Shown here one piece after another: positions 60,222 to 64,000 of a DNA stretch of 64,000 nt (position 1 is the first letter of the stretch; each line of letters starts with the position of its first letter). The stretch covers positions 18,693,401-18,757,400 of the forward strand of contig NC_087082.1 of NCBI RefSeq assembly GCF_026151205.1. The letters run 5' to 3'. The DNA is from Bolinopsis microptera. Taxonomy: Eukaryota; Ctenophora; Tentaculata; Lobata; Bolinopsidae. A model generated the notes under the pieces. The model saw only the letters and a list, made by a program, of their open reading frames with translations, did not search any database and had not been told where the DNA came from. Both the position numbers and the translations under genes were made by a program.

Positions 60222-61400
60222 AAATATTATTTCGACGAAATAAGGTCTACTTGTTATCTTAGTCGGAAGGCGCGATAATATATTCTGTTAGATACAATGC
60301 GTCACATGCTGCGTGTTCTGCGCGCGCATTTCTTATTTATTTCATATTAACTTGTCATGTTGCGTTGATCTGATCACACCGGTACTTATTGTTCATCGCG
60401 GCATGCGAATTGGTTTTACTCTACGGTTGAGAAACTCGGACACTGGAAAAGGCCTAACAGAAATATTCTGGACGGGACATAAAAATTTAATCAGGCATCC
60501 TGAAATGCTAGCACGTAATCTCGTCTTGTGGGAACATGCGAATGATAGAGCTAGAAGAGGCTGTGGAAGCAACCGTCTTCGGACGATGCAAAACTTACGG
60601 ATTTGGCAAATAGTCACTAGAGCGTCAGGATGTTAGAGTAGCCACTAAAATAGTCACTAGAGCGTCAGGATGTTAGAGTAGTCACTAGAGCAGTAACTTG
60701 AGGTATATTAACAGTTAAAACGTAACTTTTCAGGTGAAACTACGGATACGTTACACGTAAAAGTCTCACAAGGAGAAGGGGAATTCAAGTTCAAACTCGA
60801 GGTAAGAGTTAAAGGGGGGAGGGGGGAGGGGGTTCATCCTGATTTTTAGGTAAGAGTTAACAAGGGTTAACCGATATAAAACTAAATATATTATTTCTAC
60901 AGTCGCCATTTGAATTATAGCCCCACCACTTCCTGAACCTAAACTTAACTCCTGCGTTACTAATAGTAGTTACTATGGTTACTAATAGCTAAAATAAACA
61001 CAGGTGAAAGATAAATCTGGTTTGACTGGCTCGGCCTCTAAATCAGTGCTCATTTTGGCTGAGGACGATTTCCCTCCCAGGTAAAACTACAAACCTAGCA
61101 CTGTGCCAGTGGCACTGACACTTCACTTTAAGAATATTCTATCTACATTTTTATGTCAAGTTGCTTGTAAGAAAAGTATTACATATTTTACAACTACTGC
61201 CATTATAATATGTAACATGCATATTAATTCCGTCAATGCATATCAACATTGTCAATGCCACGTACTTTTATCCGTACTTTCTTATCTTGATACTGTTTTA
61301 CTTTCAGTGCTAAAGTTTCCTCTGCTCTGGTTCTTACTCTACCTAAGAATTCCGCTGTTCTGTACGGCAACGGCAGCAAAGATGACCACGAAATAACAAA
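43753..61400 (+). CDS. KIAA0319/KIAA0319L-like PKD-domain protein, 14 exons seen, 3' incomplete
   Basis: An extracellular receptor-like protein: signal peptide, MANSC-like seven-cysteine domain, charged repeat linker, EGF-like modules, then PKD domains. Exons: 43753-43786, 43927-44048, 44242-44401, 44638-45366, 45622-45748, 46661-46806, 53249-53310, 53428-53649, 54199-54315, 57341-57478, 58362-58431, 60734-60801, 61004-61080, 61308-61400. Phases agree throughout, giving about 721 residues so far. PKD signatures match the family: APVAVIKP with SLNGIDSHDDDK, then FPPSAKV with LTLPKNSAVLYGNGSKDDHE. Family members act in cell adhesion and trafficking; vertebrate relatives lack the EGF-like modules seen here. 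Later PKDs and the membrane helix lie beyond the window. Three introns or exon edges carry splice-junction minisatellites. Confidence 0.8.
43927..44401 (+). CDS. KIAA0319-like exons 2-3: MANSC-like domain
   Basis: Exons 43927-44048 and 44242-44401. Cysteines at IPCLVD, ITCTKS, then ACVDRCCQKDGCEVAG, KNVCVLASC and HPCKRD. The CC followed by a spaced C and CxxxxC pattern matches the N-terminal MANSC/MANEC domain that opens KIAA0319 proteins. Confidence 0.75.
44638..45366 (+). CDS. KIAA0319-like exon 4: charged, repetitive linker and EGF-like start
   Basis: A 729-bp phase 1-1 exon. About 215 residues are Asp/Lys/Ser/Thr-rich and surely disordered, with a twofold AESGETKDKQTT repeat and a KDDA/KDDS repeat (45115-45290, 12-bp period). 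It ends with a cysteine cluster NCDPDCDIASEKC, then WKCDCKEG, starting an EGF-like module. The replaced position in vertebrate relatives is also low-complexity. Confidence 0.8.
45622..45748 (+). CDS. KIAA0319-like exon 5: EGF-like module
   Basis: DGCVAKVMC, TSCPGDHTACTVV and IACGCQNG. Phase 1 in, phase 2 out at AACGG|GTATGT. Confidence 0.75.
45990..46350. repeat. Short tandem repeats in the exon 5-6 intron
   Basis: Four GGATACAAG-type units near 45992-46022, and four GTAATTATGTG-type units at 46308-46349. Otherwise this 912-bp intron shows nothing. Confidence 0.8.
46661..46806 (+). CDS. KIAA0319-like exon 6: EGF-like module, seed of the 46-bp array
   Basis: GVCKEVTCKGVSC, HATCALS and HCFCDKDYVAQGIFCRT. 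The last 40 nt plus the GTAAGT donor are the founding copy of the 5.5-kb minisatellite. Phase 1 exit (ACT G|) joins G|TT GTT at 53249 to give Val-Val. Which of 120 identical donors is used is not determined by sequence alone; only the first keeps the frame cleanly. Confidence 0.75.
46767..52287 (+). repeat. 46-bp minisatellite, 120 copies, each with a splice donor
   Basis: Unit: GATAAGGACTATGTGGCACA, then GGGTATATTCTGCAGGACTG, then GTAAGT. Length 5,521 bp, exactly 120 units plus one inserted A near 51231. Copy 1 is the end of exon 6 and its intron start. Common variants: GTA/GTG, GGT/GGC, TGC/TGT, and AC/GC with TG/TA just before GTAAGT. Almost every unit keeps GTAAGT; two have GTAACT. No spacers, so it is not a CRISPR array. 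Confidence 0.97.
52288..53248 (+). other. Unique intron sequence after the 46-bp array
   Basis: AT-rich, no repeats of note and no extra exon recognised. It supplies the single acceptor (CCACACAG, ending 53248) for the preceding array of donors. Confidence 0.6.
53249..53310 (+). CDS. KIAA0319-like exon 7: cysteine-rich
   Basis: VVDCTTEPKNAGCPTNEQCK, first half of an EGF-like or C-rich module. Acceptor CCACACAG. Phase 0 out. Confidence 0.7.
53428..53649 (+). CDS. KIAA0319-like exon 8: EGF-like end and start of PKD 1
   Basis: KKQCFCIPG and GDCTGN close the module. Then VTVQLPAQSATMSVSVAP and YYAYKWEQQKNPAG give the first PKD domain with its W. Donor GGA|GTGAGT, the seed of the 53-bp minisatellite. 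Confidence 0.78.
53643..53855 (+). repeat. 53-bp minisatellite, 4 copies, splice-donor spanning
   Basis: Units start at 53643, 53696, 53749 and 53802. Each has GGCCGG, a GTGAGTTTGG donor and GGGTACTGGAACTT. The first copy is the end of exon 8. Confidence 0.93.
54199..54315 (+). CDS. KIAA0319-like exon 9: PKD 1 second half
   Basis: VEGLTKSRVTISKLVAGEYV, then FLVTVLG and NEYHTK: the S-x-L-x-x-G-x-Y-x-F PKD strand pattern. Phase 0-0, 39 codons. Confidence 0.78.
55640..56387. mobile_element. Foldback element 1 with TTAA ends and G/C homopolymers
   Basis: A nearly perfect inverted repeat with arms of about 360 bp around a centre near 56010. Bounded by TTAA at 55640-55643 and 56384-56387. The termini are GGGGGCCG(17 G in all) and C(13)GGCCCCC. 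TTAA target duplication suggests a piggyBac-type non-autonomous element (inference). In the intron between exons 9 and 10. Confidence 0.8.
56619..56722. repeat. TAGTAAC heptamer repeat with inverted half
   Basis: About nine TAGTAAC units, then about five TAGTTAC units, so the two halves pair as a hairpin. Confidence 0.9.
57030..57372 (+). repeat. 56-bp minisatellite, 6 copies, splice-acceptor spanning
   Basis: Units begin at 57030, 57086, 57142, 57198, 57254 and about 57314. Each holds CACATTTTCAG|GTTGTGAAA, an acceptor and the first 28 nt of exon 10. Only the last copy continues into exon 10. Confidence 0.93.
57341..57478 (+). CDS. KIAA0319-like exon 10: PKD 2 start
   Basis: VVKLKVLP ends PKD 1; KAPVAVIKPAGKVSFKLPAE then SLNGIDSHDDDK begins PKD 2. 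Five upstream decoy acceptors are identical in their last 10 nt. Confidence 0.8.
58362..58431 (+). CDS. KIAA0319-like exon 11: PKD 2 middle
   Basis: IVSYAWTIEARPVASSENFV, then KLIG. The YAW tryptophan is the conserved PKD strand. Phase 0 in, 1 out. Confidence 0.78.
58795..60137. mobile_element. Foldback element 2, 1.3 kb, with poly(C) right end
   Basis: Long inverted repeat with arms of about 665 bp around a centre near 59467, for example GACCGGTGACCGAACTTTTG at 58856 matched in complement near 60065. The left end has TTAA followed by GGCTGGGGG. On the right the corresponding C run has expanded to 83 nt and no TTAA follows. Mirror ORFs of 65 codons occur on both arms and mean nothing. Confidence 0.8.
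60138..60220 (+). repeat. Poly(C) tract, 83 nt
   Basis: Uninterrupted C at the terminus of foldback element 2. Could be partly an assembly or sequencing artefact; it could also form i-motif or G-quadruplex structure. Confidence 0.95.
60390..60636 (+). pseudogene. Possible remnant of a LINE RT C-terminus
   Basis: Frame includes FWTGHKNLIRHPEMLARNLV, then LWEHANDRARRGC, loosely like the GH-x-x-R and L-W-E-grrrrGRP end region of LINE proteins. Weak and short; may be chance. It lies between foldback element 2 and exon 12. Confidence 0.3.
60614..60695. repeat. Tandem duplication of ~50 bp
   Basis: CACTAGAGCGTCAGGATGTT followed by AGAGTAG occurs twice in succession. Confidence 0.85.
60734..61080 (+). 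CDS. KIAA0319-like exons 12-13: PKD 2 end
   Basis: Exons 60734-60801 (ETTDTLHVKVSQGEGEFKFK, then LE) and 61004-61080 (VKDKSGLTGSASKSVLILAE, then DDFPP). The F-x-F-x-L-x-V-x-D-x-x-G pattern is the last strands of a PKD domain. Confidence 0.8.
61308..61400 (+). CDS. KIAA0319-like exon 14: PKD 3 start
   Basis: SAKVSSALVLTLPKNSAVLY, then GNGSKDDHEITK. The LTLP-x-N-S and G-N-x-S-x-DDH pattern is a hallmark of KIAA0319 PKD domains. Exits in phase 2 at AA|GTAAGT. The next exon is not in the window. Confidence 0.8.
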
Positions 61401-61430
61401 GTAAGTTATTTTGGGTTCCTGCCAAAGTAA

Positions 61431-63906
61431 GGAACCACTGAACAACACCTGAACACCACTGAACAACACCTGAACAACACCTGAACAACACCTGAACAAC
61501 ACCTGAACAACACCTGAACAACACCTGAACACCACCTGAACACCACCTGAACAACACTGAACACCACCTGAACACCACCTGAACACCACTGAACAACACC
61601 TGAACACCACTGAACACCACCTGAACACCACCTGAACAACACCTGAACACCACTGAACAACACCTGAACACCACTGAACACCACCTGAACAACACCTGAA
61701 CACCACCTGAACACCACTGAACAACACCTGAACACCACTGAACACCACCTGAACAACACCTGAACAACACCTGAACACCACTGAACAACACCTGAACAAC
61801 ACCTGAACACCACCTGAACAACACTGAACAACACCTGAACAACACCTGAACACCACTGAACAACACCTGAACACCACTGAACACCACCTGAACAACACCT
61901 GAACACCACCTGAACAACACCTGAACACCACCTGAACACCACTGAACAACACCTGAACACCACTGAACACCACCTGAACAACACCTGAACACCACTGAAC
62001 ACCACCTGAACAACACCTGAACACCACCTGAACAACACCTGAACACCACCTGAACACCACCTGAACACCACCTGAACAACACTGAACACCACCTGAACAA
62101 CACCTGAACACCACCTGAACAACACCTGAACACCACTGAACAACACCTGAACAACACCTGAACAACACCTGAACAACACCTGAACAACACCTGAACAACA
62201 CTGAACACCACCTGAACAACACCTGAACAACACATGAACAACACCTGAACAACACCTGAACAACACCTGAACACCACCTGAACAACACCTGAACAACACA
62301 TGAACACCACCTGAACACCACCTGAACACCACTGAACAACACCTGAACAACACCTGAACAACACATGAACACCACCTGAACAACACCTGAACACCACCTG
62401 AACAACACCTGAACAACACATGAACACCACCTGAACAACACCTGAACAACACATGAACACCACCTGAACAACACCTGAACACCACCTGAACAACACCTGA
62501 ACAACACATGAACACCACCTGAACAACACCTGAACACCACCTGAACAACACCTGAACACCACCTGAACACCACCTGAACACCACCTGAACAACACTGAAC
62601 ACCACCTGAACAACACCTGAACACCACCTGAACAACACCTGAACACCACCTGAACACCACCTGAACAACACTGAACACCACCTGAACAACACCTGAACAC
62701 CACCTGAACAACACCTGAACAACACATGAACACCACCTGAACAACACCTGAACACCACCTGAACAACACCTGAACAACACATGAACACCACCTGAACAAC
62801 ACCTGAACACCACCTGAACAACACCTGAACAACACATGAACACCACCTGAACAACACCTGAACACCACCTGAACAACACCTGAACACCACCTGAACACCA
62901 CCTGAACACCACCTGAACAACACTGAACACCACCTGAACAACACCTGAACACCACCTGAACAACACCTGAACACCACCTGAACACCACCTGAACAACACA
63001 TGAACACCACCTGAACAACACCTGAACACCACCTGAACAACACCTGAACACCACCTGAACACCACCTGAACACCACCTGAACAACACTGAACACCACCTG
63101 AACAACACCTGAACACCACCTGAACAACACTGAACACCACCTGAACAACACTGAACACCACCTGAACAACACCTGAACACCACCTGAACAACACCTGAAC
63201 AACACATGAACACCACCTGAACAACACCTGAACACCACCTGAACAACACCTGAACACCACCTGAACAACACTGAACAACACCTGAACACCACTGTACACC
63301 ACTGAACAACACCTGAACACCACCTGAACACCACCTGAACACCACCTGAACACCACCTGAACAACACCTGAACACCACCTGAACACCACCTGAACACCAC
63401 CTGAACAACACCTGAACAACACATGAACACCACCTGAACACCACCTGAACAACACCTGAACACCACCTGAACACCACCTGAACACCACCTGAACACCACC
63501 TGAACAACACCTGAACAACACCTGAACACCACCTGAACACCACCTGAACAACACCTGAACACCACCTGAACACCACCTGAACAACACCTGAACACCACCT
63601 GAACACCACCTGAACACCACCTGAACACCACTGAACAACACCTGAACAACACCTGAACAACACCTGAACACCACTGAACAACACCTGAACACCACCTGAA
63701 CACCACCTGAACAACACTGAACACCACCTGAACAACACCTGAACACCACTGAACAACACCTGAACAACACCTGAACAACACCTGAACACCACTGAACACC
63801 ACTGAACAACACCTGAACAACACCTGAACAACACCTGAACAACACCTGAACACCACCTGAACAACACCTGAACAACACCTGAACAACACCTGAACAACAC
63901 CTGAAC
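61431..63906. repeat. 11-bp satellite, about 2.5 kb
   Basis: Units CTGAACAACAC and CTGAACACCAC, with 10-bp (TGAACAACAC) and ATGAACAC variants; over 220 units. It starts 30 bp after exon 14. The three long minus-strand frames across it (841-891 codons) arise because the unit has no stop in that strand and 11 is not a multiple of 3; they are not genes. Confidence 0.97.
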
Positions 63907-64000
63907 ACCTCCTTTTCAACTTACTACCCATATTTCCAAACCATAATGCAATGATTTTGTAATAGAATACCCTTTATGCTTTTATGGCCTCAGAATCAAG

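Noticed and set aside
60000-60260. Proline-rich ORF over the poly(C)
   Set aside because: Polyproline arises from the C homopolymer at a foldback end; no gene context.
61233-63931. Three minus-strand ORFs of 841-891 codons
   Set aside because: They are the 11-bp satellite read in three frames, each giving the same cyclic peptide; no domain and no splice or start context.

Overview
The window is animal nuclear DNA. It is AT-rich, with short introns bearing GT/AG ends, extracellular domain families typical of metazoans (SRCR, Ig, Sushi, ZP, PKD, EGF-like, seven-cysteine MANSC-like), non-LTR retrotransposons, foldback elements and many minisatellites. A cnidarian or another early-branching marine invertebrate fits best, but that is an inference; no species can be named from this sequence.

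Layout. (1) 1-25006, + strand: a very large cell-surface or secreted immunoglobulin-superfamily gene. It has three duplicated SRCR exons (1074-5601), 18 near-identical tandem Ig exons (5975-13878, every one 291 bp and phase 1-1), about twelve diverged Ig-like domains (15039-20865), and a cysteine-rich tail ending at a TAG at 25006. I rebuilt the exons from splice signals and phases. All 39 join in one open frame of about 3,520 codons. No signal peptide or membrane segment is visible; the 5' end is off the window or was lost to the retrotransposon fragment at 1-960. (2) 25007-30930: no convincing gene; old repeats, a telomere-like CCCTAA patch, and a fourth copy of the SRCR flank that lacks its exon. 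(3) 30931-34370: a poly(A) non-LTR retrotransposon with target-site duplication, a PHD finger and a reverse transcriptase, broken by one in-frame stop. (4) 34433-42783, - strand: a complete 12-exon gene of 578 residues: signal peptide, discoidin-like (F5/8-like) domain, two Sushi domains, ZP module, furin-type site and a short hydrophobic C-terminus. A second LINE (37382-40742) sits antisense in its intron 5. (5) 42784-43752: head-to-head intergenic region. (6) 43753-61400 and beyond, + strand: a KIAA0319/KIAA0319L-type gene with signal peptide, MANSC-like domain, a charged repetitive linker, EGF-like modules and PKD domains; it continues past the right edge.

The most unusual feature is in the KIAA0319-like gene. 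Three separate minisatellites are built from its own exon-intron junctions: a 46-bp unit in 120 copies over 5.5 kb (last 40 nt of an exon plus GTAAGT), a 53-bp unit in 4 copies (exon end plus GTGAGT), and a 56-bp unit in 6 copies (3' splice site plus exon start). The same gene carries two long foldback elements with G/C homopolymer ends, an 83-nt poly(C) run and a 2.5-kb 11-bp satellite. The second attraction is the Ig array, whose exons could be skipped or chosen in any combination without changing frame, as expected of a diversified recognition molecule. The neighbouring ZP gene and a broken discoidin-like fragment at 14417 hint at a cluster of surface-recognition genes.

All gene models come from reading splice sites and frames by eye; none has transcript support.
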